From positions 1 through 20,954 of the forward strand of contig CAMONF010000207.1 of the NCBI GenBank assembly GCA_946620335.1: a stretch of 20,954 nucleotides of DNA. Direction: 5' to 3'. This DNA is from an uncultured Clostridia bacterium. GTDB lineage: Bacteria > Bacillota > Clostridia > Lachnospirales > Lachnospiraceae. Below are positions 1 to 7,906 of this stretch, piece after piece (position 1 is the stretch's first letter; each line of letters begins with the position of its first letter). A program made the position numbers and the translations under genes. The notes beneath the pieces are model-generated. The model made no database searches. It had not been told where the DNA came from and saw nothing but the letters and a program-made list of their open reading frames with translations.

Positions 1-55
1 ATCAGAAGAGCCTTTTCCGGCCACTATAATACCTGCAGAAACGGAGACTGACAGC

Positions 56-784
56 ATGAAAGGATATAAGAAGAAGGTATGCTTGATTGTTCTCATCTGT
101 ATGATTGCGATCTTTGCGGGCAGCTTTCTGATCTATACGCAGCAATACTACCGGGCAGACGCGACCGCCCTCGCAGCCCTGGAATCCGATGAGAGAGTTG
201 TGGTCAGCGGGACAGATTACGGATGGTTCTTTGACGGGCCGTCTGAGAGCGATGCTCTCATATTCTATCCGGGTGCGAAAGTCGAGGAGACGGCGTATGC
301 TCCCTTGCTGCATCTGCTTGCGGAGCAGGGGATGGACGTATGCCTGGTGAAAATGCCCTTCCGCCTGGCTTTTTTCGGGATCGACAAGGCAGACCGGCTC
401 TTGTCCGAATATAATTATGAGAACTGGTACATCGGCGGCCATTCCCTGGGCGGCGCGATGGCGGCCGCTTATGCCGCAGATCACGGGGATCAACTGGCCG
501 GCGTCGCCCTGCTCGCCGCTTATGCGACGAAAGAGCTGGATGACCGTCTCGCGGTGTCTGTGATCTATGGATCTCAGGACGGCGTGCTGAATATGGAAAA
601 AGTATCGGAAGGGGAGCAATACCTGCCGGAGACCGCCGTCACCTGCGTGCTGGACGGCGGCAATCACGCGCAGTTCGGAAATTATGGGCGGCAGAAGGGC
701 GACGGGGATGCCTTCATTTCCGCCGAGGAACAGCAGCGGCAGACAGTGGAGATCATTATAGAGAATAAGAGAGAAGTCGGCTGA
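56..784 (+). CDS. Membrane-anchored alpha/beta hydrolase
   Basis: This 242-residue protein has an N-terminal Lys-rich stretch and one hydrophobic segment (about residues 9-27), so it is probably held on the outer face of the membrane. It carries the nucleophile elbow GHSLGG with Ser130. Asp175 (GSQDG) and His204 (GGNHAQFGNYG) sit where the rest of an alpha/beta-hydrolase triad would be. Spacing and length fit the small single-domain family often annotated alpha/beta hydrolase (Abhydrolase_5-like). The substrate cannot be read from sequence; esterase, lipase or dienelactone-hydrolase-like activity are all possible. The start is supported by GGAGA at 43-47, and a TATAAT at 25-30 may be its -10 box, although no clear -35 lies inside the window. 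It is followed after 47 bases by the PARG-like gene and probably shares its transcript. Confidence 0.85.
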   Translation: MKGYKKKVCLIVLICMIAIFAGSFLIYTQQYYRADATALAALESDERVVVSGTDYGWFFDGPSESDALIFYPGAKVEETAYAPLLHLLAEQGMDVCLVKMPFRLAFFGIDKADRLLSEYNYENWYIGGHSLGGAMAAAYAADHGDQLAGVALLAAYATKELDDRLAVSVIYGSQDGVLNMEKVSEGEQYLPETAVTCVLDGGNHAQFGNYGRQKGDGDAFISAEEQQRQTVEIIIENKREVG

Positions 785-831
785 ATACGCCCGAATAGAG
801 GGAGTGAAAGGCCGGCGCGAAAGGAGGATTT

Positions 832-1641
832 ATGGTCAGCAGGATAGCATTGATAGAAGCTTTCAAGGATACGAAAAGGCAGATAAAGGACAATGAGAAG
901 CTGGCTGCCCTGACGCTGAAAATGCAGGCAGGCACCCGCCTCTACCTGCGCGGCTTTGAAGCCGTAAACCCCTCTGTCAAGAGCCAGGTGCCGGATATTT
1001 CCGTCACGCAGGATACCACTTTCCGCTGTGCCTCCGCCTTCGCAGGAAATGAAAACAAGGTCGCCGTCCTGAACTTTGCCAACGCCTACACGCCCGGCGG
1101 AGGCGTCATGAGCGGCGCCATGGCCCAGGAGGAGTGTCTGTGCAGGAGCAGCAACCTGTATGCCGGTCTGACCCTGCCCTATCTTTTGAAGAATTATTAT
1201 AAGTGGAATGGAGCGAATACCGGCGACATGGGATCGGATGCGGTCATTTACTCGCCGGGGGTCACGGTCTTCAAGTCCGATGACCCAGTGCCGGCGGATC
1301 TGGAGACCTGGTTCCAGGTGGATGTGCTGACAAGCGCGGCGCCTTATTATGACCTGAACAGGAAAAAGCCGGTCACCGCGGAGAGGCTGGAGCAGGTCTT
1401 TTATGACCGGATCCGGAACATTCTGGAGGTGGCTGCGGCGGAGGACGCGGACGTGCTGGTGCTCGGCGCCTTCGGCTGCGGGGCCTTCAATAACCCGCCG
1501 GAGCTGGTGGCGGAGATCTTCCGCAGGCTTCTGGTGGAGAAGGGGTACGGCAGGTTCTTCCGGAAGATCGTGTTCGCGATCAAGGCCAACAATGCGGCGA
1601 ATACCAATTATCAGGCATTTTTGAAGGCCTTCCAAAGATAA
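832..1641 (+). CDS. Microbial-type poly(ADP-ribose) glycohydrolase (TIGR02452-like macrodomain)
   Basis: This 269-residue cytoplasmic protein has the bacterial PARG signature. GGG at residues 89-91 is followed seven residues later by QEE at 99-101, where the second Glu of the family is the catalytic residue. The preceding NFAN.Y.PGGG context and the downstream CRSSNLY stretch also match. Family members remove ADP-ribose from modified proteins or polymers by an exo-glycohydrolase reaction. The C-terminal half (VLVLGAFGCGAFNNPPE) is the conserved second macrodomain loop that binds ADP-ribose. The start is fixed by AAGGAGGA at 821-828. Length and motif order are normal for the family and nothing looks broken. 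No ADP-ribosyltransferase partner is visible in the window. Family assignment is firm; the cellular target is unknown. Confidence 0.93.
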   Translation: MVSRIALIEAFKDTKRQIKDNEKLAALTLKMQAGTRLYLRGFEAVNPSVKSQVPDISVTQDTTFRCASAFAGNENKVAVLNFANAYTPGGGVMSGAMAQEECLCRSSNLYAGLTLPYLLKNYYKWNGANTGDMGSDAVIYSPGVTVFKSDDPVPADLETWFQVDVLTSAAPYYDLNRKKPVTAERLEQVFYDRIRNILEVAAAEDADVLVLGAFGCGAFNNPPELVAEIFRRLLVEKGYGRFFRKIVFAIKANNAANTNYQAFLKAFQR

Positions 1642-1785
1642 ATGCAGACACGCGCGCTTTCGCTCCAAAGCACAGCAGAAGAATGCCAAATTCTTTCACA
1701 TCCCGCGAAGGGTGACCGGGTTCCTCGGTTCATGATGATCAACACAAATAACAGAATATGGTTTTGGTTTTCCACACCTACCATC

Positions 1786-1819
1786 AACCCACCTTACGAT
1801 TTGCGTAAGGTGGGTTTTT
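1786..1819 (+). terminator. Rho-independent terminator after the hydrolase/PARG pair
   Basis: A 13-bp perfect stem (1786-1798 with 1804-1816) encloses the 5-base loop ATTTG and runs into a TTTTT tract at 1815-1819. It lies 145 bases after the PARG stop and only four bases before the next -35 box, so it cleanly separates two transcription units. The A-rich 5' side means it may also work on the minus strand. The 1642-1785 stretch before it holds no convincing gene; a 69-codon open frame there has no ribosome site and no recognisable content. Confidence 0.93.
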
Positions 1820-1822
1820 ATG

Positions 1823-1852
1823 TTGACAAACACTGCCAATCCCACGTATAAT
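1823..1852 (+). promoter_or_regulatory. Near-consensus sigma-A promoter for the large repeat-domain gene
   Basis: TTGACA at 1823-1828 and TATAAT at 1847-1852 match both consensus hexamers exactly, with an 18-base spacer. The start of transcription would fall near 1859, inside the palindromic site that begins at 1857. A promoter this strong with an operator-like site over +1 suggests control by repression. The transcript would carry a leader of about 240 bases before the likely ATG at 2096. Confidence 0.9.
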
Positions 1853-1856
1853 GCCA

Positions 1857-1886
1857 GTTAGCTAAATCTAATTAGTTAATACTAAC
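1857..1886 (+). promoter_or_regulatory. Operator-like palindromic cluster overlapping +1
   Basis: The 30 bases begin GTTAG and end CTAAC. They contain overlapping inverted repeats: TTAG-N6-CTAA (1858-1871), CTAATTAG (1868-1875) and TTAGT-TAAT-ACTAA (1872-1885). It sits four bases after the -10 box, a position where a bound repressor would block initiation. TTAG/CTAA half-sites resemble those of DtxR/IdeR/MntR-family metalloregulators, but spacing differs from the classical DtxR consensus, so the regulator is inference. A related motif lies at 11250-11271, ahead of the second repeat-domain gene. Confidence 0.5.
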
Positions 1887-1928
1887 ATACTTAAAATCTT
1901 TGCACCTGTTGGGATGATGGCGGTCTCA

Positions 1929-2046
1929 GGACGCGAAGCATCCTTCGATTCGTCCGGTCGGAGGCGCTGCGCGCCTGGATGGCGCGAAAGATATGTAGAA
2001 GACCTGGCGTCAAGCGGGCTTGCCATCCGGGCTTTATACATTTTTT
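1929..2046 (+). promoter_or_regulatory. Structured 5' leader with possible attenuator
   Basis: Three stems can be drawn between the promoter and the coding region. The first is a 10-bp hairpin with a CATC loop and a 3-base bulge (1929-1938 with 1943-1955). The second is AGGCGC/GCGCCT with a TGC loop (1962-1976). The third is a 9-bp stem, CTGGATGGC (1975-1983) with GCCATCCGG (2022-2030), followed by a U-rich stretch ending in TTTTTT at 2041-2046. The last could act as an intrinsic terminator and it shares two bases with the second stem, so the two are nearly exclusive. It matches no riboswitch class I recognise. Confidence 0.4.
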
Positions 2047-2095
2047 ACGGGTGCTGGAGAGCTATCCATTATTTATGGACGTGAAAGGCTGGCAG

Positions 2096-4429
2096 ATGAC
2101 GAAAAGACAGAAAGTCCTTATTGCTTCCGCGGTTTGCTTAATTGCCGTCATACTTCTCATTTTTTCCCTCAGGTCCTGCTCGGACAGCCGGCGGACGGGT
2201 GCCGAAATCACGGCTCCCGGAGAGGCGGTATCTGATCAGGAGGATATTTCCGAAGAAAATCATAACACAGACCCTGTCCCGACGAAGGCCCCTTCCACCG
2301 CTCCTGCAGCGGCAGAGGAGACCGGTGAAGCTGACCCATCCAATGGCATGTGCCTCATCACCATCTTGAACGGGGCAGCATCGGCCAACACAAAGGAGGC
2401 AGTGAACGGTCTGCATGTCTATGATCCCGGCAGTGAGGAGCTGGATGATTTCATTTCCGGGGCCCAGGTGCCCGTCGGGACGGAGGTCTGCGTCTATGCT
2501 TATAATCTGGCTTCCCCGGTCTCCATGGTGATCGAGCACAACGGGGAGGTCCTGGCAGAGCGGACCTATCCTGTCAGGGAAGCCTGGGTCGACGACGACA
2601 AGGTGGAGTTCTTCGAAATCACGCTGGAGGGAGATTTGACGGTCACCACCGAAGCGCTGCCCGGAGATGCCGAAGAGCCATCCGAAGCCGACGATGCCGA
2701 AGAGAACCGGAAAAAGGATGAAACACACTCGTCCGGCGGCGACCGTGAAGCTGCTCAGGGCGCTGCAGACGAACCGACAGAAAAGCCGGCTGGGAAACCG
2801 TCGGAAAATGACCCGGAGGAAACGAGCTTCTCCGTCACGATCCGGAACAATGTATCCGGCGCGGACGGTCTCCTTACCATCGGGTATGTCAACGAGGCGG
2901 AGCAGGCCATCGACATCGTATCGGGAAATAAATACAAAAAAGGTCTCTACGTGGGTGCCCGCGTCCTCAATTACAGCGGCAGCAGAAAGCTGAGGCTGAC
3001 TGCTTACAACGGCAGCGGCGGGGTGATCCAGAGCGTTACAGCCGGGACCGGCAGTAGAACGAATCCCGGCGCGAGCGGGTTTTATCTGACGCTGGAGAGC
3101 GCAGTGACCTATGTTCTCGACTACGGCGACGCGGTGGCCGTCACCTCGAGTCCGAAGCCGACGAATAAGCCCGCCAAGGCAACGCCGACTGCTAAGCCTG
3201 GCAGGAAAACAACGCCAACCCCGAAACCGGGCAGGAAGGCGACGCCGACCCCAAAACCGGGAAAGACTGTTACACCGGCGCCGACGAAGAAACCTCTCCC
3301 GGAGACTGTACAGGTCAAGGTCAGGAACAAGGCGGCATCCGCCAACACGGATGAGTATGTGAACGGCCTGCATGTATATGATCTGAACGATCCGGACCTG
3401 GAAGATATCACCGGCACTGCGGAGAAGAAGACGGGTGATAAGATTCGCATCTTCGCTTACCCCCTCGCCAGCGACATTCATTTGAAGATCATCCACAACA
3501 AAAAGACGATTATTGACAAGGATATCAAGCGGATGAAGGCCTGGGTGGATGACGATAAGATTGAATTCATTGACGTGACCCTGCAAGGCGATCTGAAGGT
3601 GACGGCGACTCTCTGCGATGGGAAAACCCCGACGAAAAAGCCGACGCCGACTCCGACGAAAAAGCCAACGCCGACCCCGACGAAAAAACCGACGCCGACC
3701 CCGACGAAAAAGCCGACGCCAACCCCGACGAAAAAGCCGACGCCGACCCCGACGAAAAAGCCGACGCCGACCCCGACGAAAAAGCTGACGCCAATCCCGA
3801 CGGAGAAACCGACTCCGACAGAGTCGCCGGAACCGACTGTGGCACCAGAACCGAGCGAATCTCCGGAGCCGACCGCGGCGCCGGAACCGAGCGGATCTCC
3901 GGAACCGACCGCGGCACCGGAACCGAGCGGATCTCCTGAGCCGACCGCGGCACCGGAACCGAGCGAATCTCCGGAGCCGACCGCAGCGCCTGAACCGAGT
4001 GACGTGCCGGAACCTACTGCGGCACCGGAGCCGAGTGAGTTCCCTGAGCCGACCACAACACCTGCACCGACCGAGACACCGGAGCCAACGGAAGCTCCCG
4101 AACCGGAGAAATACACCGTGACCATCACCAACACGGCTTTAGACAGCAAGGCTGTGCTGGTCGTGGGCTGGGTGGACGAGAGCAGTGGGACGCCCAAACA
4201 GGTAGTCCTCTCATCCGGCGATACTGTCGAAAAAGGAACCATCGTCGGCGCTATGGTCAACAACGAGGCCGGGAAAGAGACGCTGGTACTTCGCCAGATG
4301 GGAGCCGACGGTAAAGTACGCCAGCAGGTGACCGTCGAGCCCGGGTCAAGAAACGGAATTTATGTGGATCAGAACTTCAGCACCGGCATCGAGGAGAACA
4401 TCTCCTTCATTCTGAGCGTCAAAAAGTGA
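2096..4429 (+). CDS. Anchored surface protein with two A and two B repeat domains
   Basis: The likely start is ATG 2096, with GAAAGG seven bases upstream, giving 777 residues; ATGs at 1979 and 2075 lie in the same frame but are poorly supported. Residues 8-25 form a signal anchor ending LRSC, a poor lipobox. Domain order is A1 (about 83-188), an acidic linker, B1 (243-344), a Pro/Thr/Lys linker, A2 (403-507), a long PT/PEP linker (about 509-670) and B2 (671-777). A domains carry NGLHVYD, a (D)H-N region (IEHNG, IIHNK) and AWVDDDK before a GDL strand. B domains share a KKG/EKG..VGA..N core and end in a hydrophobic strand. The function is unknown. Their all-beta look, surface location and adjacency to an iron-type importer suggest ligand capture at the wall. 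The same domains recur in the protein at 11402. No LPXTG sorting signal is present. Confidence 0.85.
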   Translation: MTKRQKVLIASAVCLIAVILLIFSLRSCSDSRRTGAEITAPGEAVSDQEDISEENHNTDPVPTKAPSTAPAAAEETGEADPSNGMCLITILNGAASANTKEAVNGLHVYDPGSEELDDFISGAQVPVGTEVCVYAYNLASPVSMVIEHNGEVLAERTYPVREAWVDDDKVEFFEITLEGDLTVTTEALPGDAEEPSEADDAEENRKKDETHSSGGDREAAQGAADEPTEKPAGKPSENDPEETSFSVTIRNNVSGADGLLTIGYVNEAEQAIDIVSGNKYKKGLYVGARVLNYSGSRKLRLTAYNGSGGVIQSVTAGTGSRTNPGASGFYLTLESAVTYVLDYGDAVAVTSSPKPTNKPAKATPTAKPGRKTTPTPKPGRKATPTPKPGKTVTPAPTKKPLPETVQVKVRNKAASANTDEYVNGLHVYDLNDPDLEDITGTAEKKTGDKIRIFAYPLASDIHLKIIHNKKTIIDKDIKRMKAWVDDDKIEFIDVTLQGDLKVTATLCDGKTPTKKPTPTPTKKPTPTPTKKPTPTPTKKPTPTPTKKPTPTPTKKPTPTPTKKLTPIPTEKPTPTESPEPTVAPEPSESPEPTAAPEPSGSPEPTAAPEPSGSPEPTAAPEPSESPEPTAAPEPSDVPEPTAAPEPSEFPEPTTTPAPTETPEPTEAPEPEKYTVTITNTALDSKAVLVVGWVDESSGTPKQVVLSSGDTVEKGTIVGAMVNNEAGKETLVLRQMGADGKVRQQVTVEPGSRNGIYVDQNFSTGIEENISFILSVKK
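3631..3822 (+). repeat. 24-bp tandem repeat encoding TKKPTPTP
   Basis: Eight units of 24 bases run head to tail in frame. The first six are nearly identical and differ by single third-position changes; the last two (from 3775) are degenerate. They encode a Pro/Thr/Lys wall-spanning linker between A2 and B2. Such arrays expand and contract by slippage, so copy number probably varies between strains. Confidence 0.95.
3827..4078 (+). repeat. 36-bp tandem repeat encoding PEPTAAPEPSGS
   Basis: Seven units of 36 bases follow directly on the 24-bp array, with a partial eighth from 4079. The unit encodes a 12-residue Pro/Glu-rich segment. Units two to four are the most alike and the outer ones more diverged, as expected of expansion from the centre. 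Together with the 24-bp array it forms a linker of about 160 residues, with a switch from basic to acidic charge at the junction. Confidence 0.95.
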
Positions 4430-4503
4430 GCACAGGCCATGATGCCGAAGGATAGGCGCCTCGCTGAAAAAGCAGGAAATGAAAGCCAGGAAGGACATCA
4501 AAT

Positions 4504-5739
4504 ATGAAGAAAAGAATACTTGCGCTGGGGCTGGCAGCCCTTATGTGCCTGACAGCCGGCTGTGGAAGCGCATCCTCCGGAGCAAATTCCGGGAATGATG
4601 GAGCAACCTCCGCGGCAGAAGCGGCCGCCGAAGAGACCTCCGCAGCAGAAGCAGCCTCCGGAGAGACCTCCGTAGCAGAAGCAGCCTCCGGAGAGACCTC
4701 TGCGGCAGAAGCAGCCTCCGGAGAGACCTCTGCGGCAGATGCAGCCTCCGAGGAAACCTCCACAGGAGAAGAAGCCTCCGAAACAGCCGATGACGGTGCA
4801 GACACCGGCGCTCCCGTCGAGCTGGCCTATGACGAGAATGGCATGCCCTTGATGCCGGTCCTCACGGACACCCGGAGTGAGGAGTACAAGGAGAACACTT
4901 TCACGACCTTGAACGGTGATGAAGTTACCTATAATATGAACACCCGCCGTATTGTCTGCGTTTTCGGCTCTCAGGACGTGGTGGGCTTTGGAATCAAGCT
5001 CCTGGCCTACGAAGGATCAACGGAAATTGAAGGCTATGAGGATTACTACGAGGGCGCCGAGGCGCTGCTGAACACCAGCCCCTTCTCGCCCGAGGAGGTC
5101 CTTTCCTACGAGCCGGAGCTTATCCTGGTCAACCAGCAGATGTCCCAGTCTCAGATCGAACAGCTCTCCAAGATCGCGCCGACGATTCCCCTTTACACCG
5201 ACTCGACGGATTTTGCCACCAGGCTCGGCTATATCGGAGAAATCTTTGGCCTCGAGGAGAGCGCGAATGTTCTCATTTCCTATGCCGATGCCCTGAAGAA
5301 CACCATGGTGCAGCAGCTGAAGGACCTGAATCTCAGCGACAAGACGCTGACCATCTACACCTACATGGGCGCCATCTCCATTCCGCCCGACAGGGGTTGG
5401 TTCATGAACACCATCATCTACGATTATGCCGGAATCGGCCGTCTGCCCAATGTGGAGGAATTCATGACCGATGAGTCCGGCATGGCTTACGAGGCTATCT
5501 CGGCAGAGAAGTTGAGAGACTACGAAGGGGATATGGTCATCTATGCCGGCTTCGGCGAGGACACCATTTCCAGCTATGTGACGGAAAATGTCGGCTGGCA
5601 GTCCCTTAACGCCGTCCGCGAGGACCGCGTCGGCATCATCGATATCACCCCCTATGCCCAGAAGGGCGTCATCCTGCTGGCTGACCAGTACAGGCAGGTC
5701 CTTGAGGCCCTCAAGGTCGCCGGCCAGGTGGGAGAGTGA
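4504..5739 (+). CDS. Substrate-binding lipoprotein of an iron-siderophore/haem/cobalamin-class ABC importer
   Basis: This 411-residue lipoprotein has a clear signal and lipobox LTAGC with Cys20. Residues 21 to about 105 form an Ala/Glu/Ser/Thr tether built of 10-residue repeats. The rest resembles a type III (FecB/FhuD/BtuF) periplasmic-binding fold: RRIV near the start of the first lobe, LSYEPELILVNQQ, a long connecting helix (about residues 250-280), then the second lobe to LEALKVAGQ. The fold and the two FecCD permeases plus ATPase directly downstream place it as the receptor of that importer. FhuD/YfiY-like iron-hydroxamate receptors are the nearest family I can suggest, but ligand-contacting residues cannot be assigned by eye. 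AGGAAGG just upstream supports the start. It begins 74 bases after the repeat-domain gene with no visible terminator or promoter between. Confidence 0.9.
   Translation: MKKRILALGLAALMCLTAGCGSASSGANSGNDGATSAAEAAAEETSAAEAASGETSVAEAASGETSAAEAASGETSAADAASEETSTGEEASETADDGADTGAPVELAYDENGMPLMPVLTDTRSEEYKENTFTTLNGDEVTYNMNTRRIVCVFGSQDVVGFGIKLLAYEGSTEIEGYEDYYEGAEALLNTSPFSPEEVLSYEPELILVNQQMSQSQIEQLSKIAPTIPLYTDSTDFATRLGYIGEIFGLEESANVLISYADALKNTMVQQLKDLNLSDKTLTIYTYMGAISIPPDRGWFMNTIIYDYAGIGRLPNVEEFMTDESGMAYEAISAEKLRDYEGDMVIYAGFGEDTISSYVTENVGWQSLNAVREDRVGIIDITPYAQKGVILLADQYRQVLEALKVAGQVGE
4621..4770 (+). repeat. 30-bp tandem repeat in the lipoprotein tether
   Basis: Five 30-base units encode the 10-residue period AASGETSAAE, with a partial unit after them. 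Units two to four are almost identical, while the first and fifth are diverged. The array lies just after the lipobox cysteine and lengthens the distance between the lipid anchor and the binding domain. Copy number is likely to differ between strains. Confidence 0.93.
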
Positions 5740-5860
5740 GACGATCCTCTTCACCCGGGACAAGAACGTGAACAGCTGGGCGCCGCGCTGTCCTTTGGAA
5801 TTTTGACGGCCATGACCGGTTGCCTGAAAAACTCTATCCGATTCTGTTGACAGGAAGAAA

Positions 5861-6880
5861 ATGAGAACACGACTGAGCAATCGCGCAAAATTTACCAGAA
5901 CCATGCTTCTTGGCACAGCTGCCCTGGCCCTGGTCATGATGCTGACCATGGTCCTTGGGGCGACCAGGCTCGGGGCGGGGACAGTTCTCGACGCCTTTTT
6001 TCGCTTTGATCCCGGCAATTTCGACCACTTAACGGTCCGGGATATCCGTTTGCCGCGCTTTCTGGCGGACGTCATCGTCGGCGCGTCCCTGTCCGTCGCG
6101 GGCTGCATCATGCAGGGGACCACGAAGAATCCCATGGCGGATTCAGGCATCATGGGCATATCCTCAGGTTCCACCCTGGGCGTGGTCATCGTTCTGACAT
6201 TCCTGCCCGAGGCGGGCAGGTTTACCAGGATGGGGATTTCTGCCCTGGGAGCGGCGGGCGTGACGCTCCTCATCTACGCCATTGCCTTCGCCGGCAAGGG
6301 GCGGATCACGCCGGACCGCATGGTGCTCTCCGGCATGTCGATTTCGACCCTTCTGACATCCCTGACGACGGCCATCATTTTAAAGAACGGCCTTATGAAC
6401 CAGATGCTCCGCTACACTTCCGGCAGTTCGGCCAATACGATCTGGAAGGACCTCTTCATCGCCCTTCCCTTCTTTGCTTTCGGCGTCGTCACGGCCATCA
6501 TCATCGCCAGGTCCCTCACTGTCATGAATCTGGGGGAGGACGTTTCGCGGGGGCTGGGGGCCAATGTGGTCCTGATTCGGACACTGTCCACGGTCATTGT
6601 TCTCATTTTATCGGCTGTGGCGGTCATCATCATCGGGCCGGTGGGGTATGTGGGCCTCATGATTCCTTATATTTCCAGGTATCTGGTGGGGACCGACTAC
6701 AGGTTCGTGCTGCCGACCTGCGCCGTCTACGGCTCACTTTTCGTGGCGGTCGTCGACCTTGCGGCGAAAAATGTGGACCCTGGCAGGGAATTCCCCATCG
6801 GGCTTCTCATCACTATCATCGGTGTGCCGTTCTTCATTTACGTTTCACGCAGGCAGGAGGGGGACCAGTTCAGTGACTAA
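5861..6880 (+). CDS. FecCD-family ABC permease, first subunit
   Basis: This 339-residue integral membrane protein has the FecCD/BtuC pattern of about nine to ten hydrophobic segments. It carries the family motif near residues 70-100 (GCIMQGTTKNPMADSGIMGISSG), compare the usual QG..RNPLA.P..LG.S.GA. The GLGAN stretch near residue 226 matches the cytoplasmic coupling helix that docks on the ATPase. It forms half of the channel with the next gene. The start has AGGAAG only three bases upstream, a rather short spacing. A 121-base gap separates it from the binding protein; I see no strong promoter or terminator there, so the genes are probably co-transcribed. Substrates of the family include ferric siderophores, haem and cobalamin. 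Confidence 0.93.
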   Translation: MRTRLSNRAKFTRTMLLGTAALALVMMLTMVLGATRLGAGTVLDAFFRFDPGNFDHLTVRDIRLPRFLADVIVGASLSVAGCIMQGTTKNPMADSGIMGISSGSTLGVVIVLTFLPEAGRFTRMGISALGAAGVTLLIYAIAFAGKGRITPDRMVLSGMSISTLLTSLTTAIILKNGLMNQMLRYTSGSSANTIWKDLFIALPFFAFGVVTAIIIARSLTVMNLGEDVSRGLGANVVLIRTLSTVIVLILSAVAVIIIGPVGYVGLMIPYISRYLVGTDYRFVLPTCAVYGSLFVAVVDLAAKNVDPGREFPIGLLITIIGVPFFIYVSRRQEGDQFSD

Positions 6881-7904
6881 GTCAGGTACTTTGAAAATGA
6901 ACCCCGCCCAGCGGGCCCGCCTCCGGATCATGCGGATCCTTCTGCTTCTGATCCTCCTGCTTGCCATATTTGCATCCGGCTGCTGCATCGGCCCCTATGC
7001 CCTTAAGCTCCGGGAGGTGCTGGAGACGCTGGCCGGGGGCGGGACGGAAAACAGCCGCCTGGTCTTGTTTGACTTCCGCCTGCCAAGGCTCTGCCTGGCC
7101 ATTCTGGTGGGAATCGGTATGGGCGCGAGCGGCGTGATCATGCAGGCTCTCCTCCACAACGACCTGGCTTCGCCGGGAACGCTGGGCGTGGCTGATGGGT
7201 CCTCACTTTTCGTCACGCTCTATGTGGCTCTGATCGCGAAAAATATTGACCGGCCGGTGCTGCTGCCCGTCCTGGCCCTCATCGGCGGTCTCATTTCCTA
7301 TGCCATCATCTATGCCCTCGGGACCAAGGGAAAGAAAAACATATCCTCCACCAAGCTCATTATGACCGGCGTGGCCATGGGAGCGGGGTTTGGCGCCATC
7401 GGCACCTTCGCCATGTACGTCCTGGACGAGAGCCAGCTGGAGTTCATCCAGAGGTGGAACTCGGGCGAGCTCTGGGGGACCCGGTGGGATTATATTCTGA
7501 TCCTCACGGTCTGGCTGGCCCTTTTTGGCGCGGTGCTCATGTACAACGCGCGTGTCCTGAATGCCATCAACCTGGGCTTTGACATCGCCACCGGGCTGGG
7601 CGTCAACGTGAAGGCTGCCTTTACGCTCCTGTCCTTCCTGGCCGTAGGCATGTCCTCGGCGGCGGTGGCCTTCGGCGGGAACTTTTTCTTCCTGGGTCTG
7701 ATCGGACCCCACATCGCAAGGCGGATGGTGGGGAGCGATGCGCGCTTCCTGATTCCGGCGGCGGGCGTCACTTCCGCGGTCATCATTGTGTCGGCCAACA
7801 TCCTGGTGGAGAATGTCGGCATTTTCATCAATATCCCCACGGGCATTCTGGTATCGATCCTGTCCGTGCCCTACTTCCTGTATCTGCTCATGAAAGCGAG
7901 TTAA
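6873..7904 (+). CDS. FecCD-family ABC permease, second subunit
   Basis: I choose GTG 6873, which overlaps the end of the first permease by eight bases and has GGAGG at 6856-6860; ATG 6897 is an alternative. Earlier in-frame starts would overlap the upstream gene far more. The 343-residue product has a hydrophobic N-terminus, the family signature GASGVIMQALLHNDLASPG, and a coupling-helix stretch at IATGLGVNVK. It is clearly diverged from the first subunit, so the channel is a heterodimer, as in FecC/FecD. The tight overlap suggests translational coupling and equal dosage of the two halves. Confidence 0.92.
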   Translation: MTKSGTLKMNPAQRARLRIMRILLLLILLLAIFASGCCIGPYALKLREVLETLAGGGTENSRLVLFDFRLPRLCLAILVGIGMGASGVIMQALLHNDLASPGTLGVADGSSLFVTLYVALIAKNIDRPVLLPVLALIGGLISYAIIYALGTKGKKNISSTKLIMTGVAMGAGFGAIGTFAMYVLDESQLEFIQRWNSGELWGTRWDYILILTVWLALFGAVLMYNARVLNAINLGFDIATGLGVNVKAAFTLLSFLAVGMSSAAVAFGGNFFFLGLIGPHIARRMVGSDARFLIPAAGVTSAVIIVSANILVENVGIFINIPTGILVSILSVPYFLYLLMKAS

Positions 7905-7906
7905 CC

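Noticed and set aside
1642..1851. Small + strand gene of 69 codons
   Set aside because: It has no ribosome site, overlaps the terminator and the promoter, and shows no recognisable content.
1979..2095. Upstream ATG extending the 2096 protein by 39 residues
   Set aside because: The ATG lies inside a leader stem, has no ribosome site, and would place a charged stretch before an otherwise normal signal anchor.
1853..2095. Cobalamin riboswitch in the leader
   Set aside because: No B12-box-like or other conserved cobalamin core sequence was found, so the fold is left unassigned.
2138..3586. Minus-strand open frame of 482 codons opposite the A/B-domain gene
   Set aside because: It has no family resemblance and reads through the reverse of repeat-coding DNA; the + strand protein has clear repeated domains and a good start.
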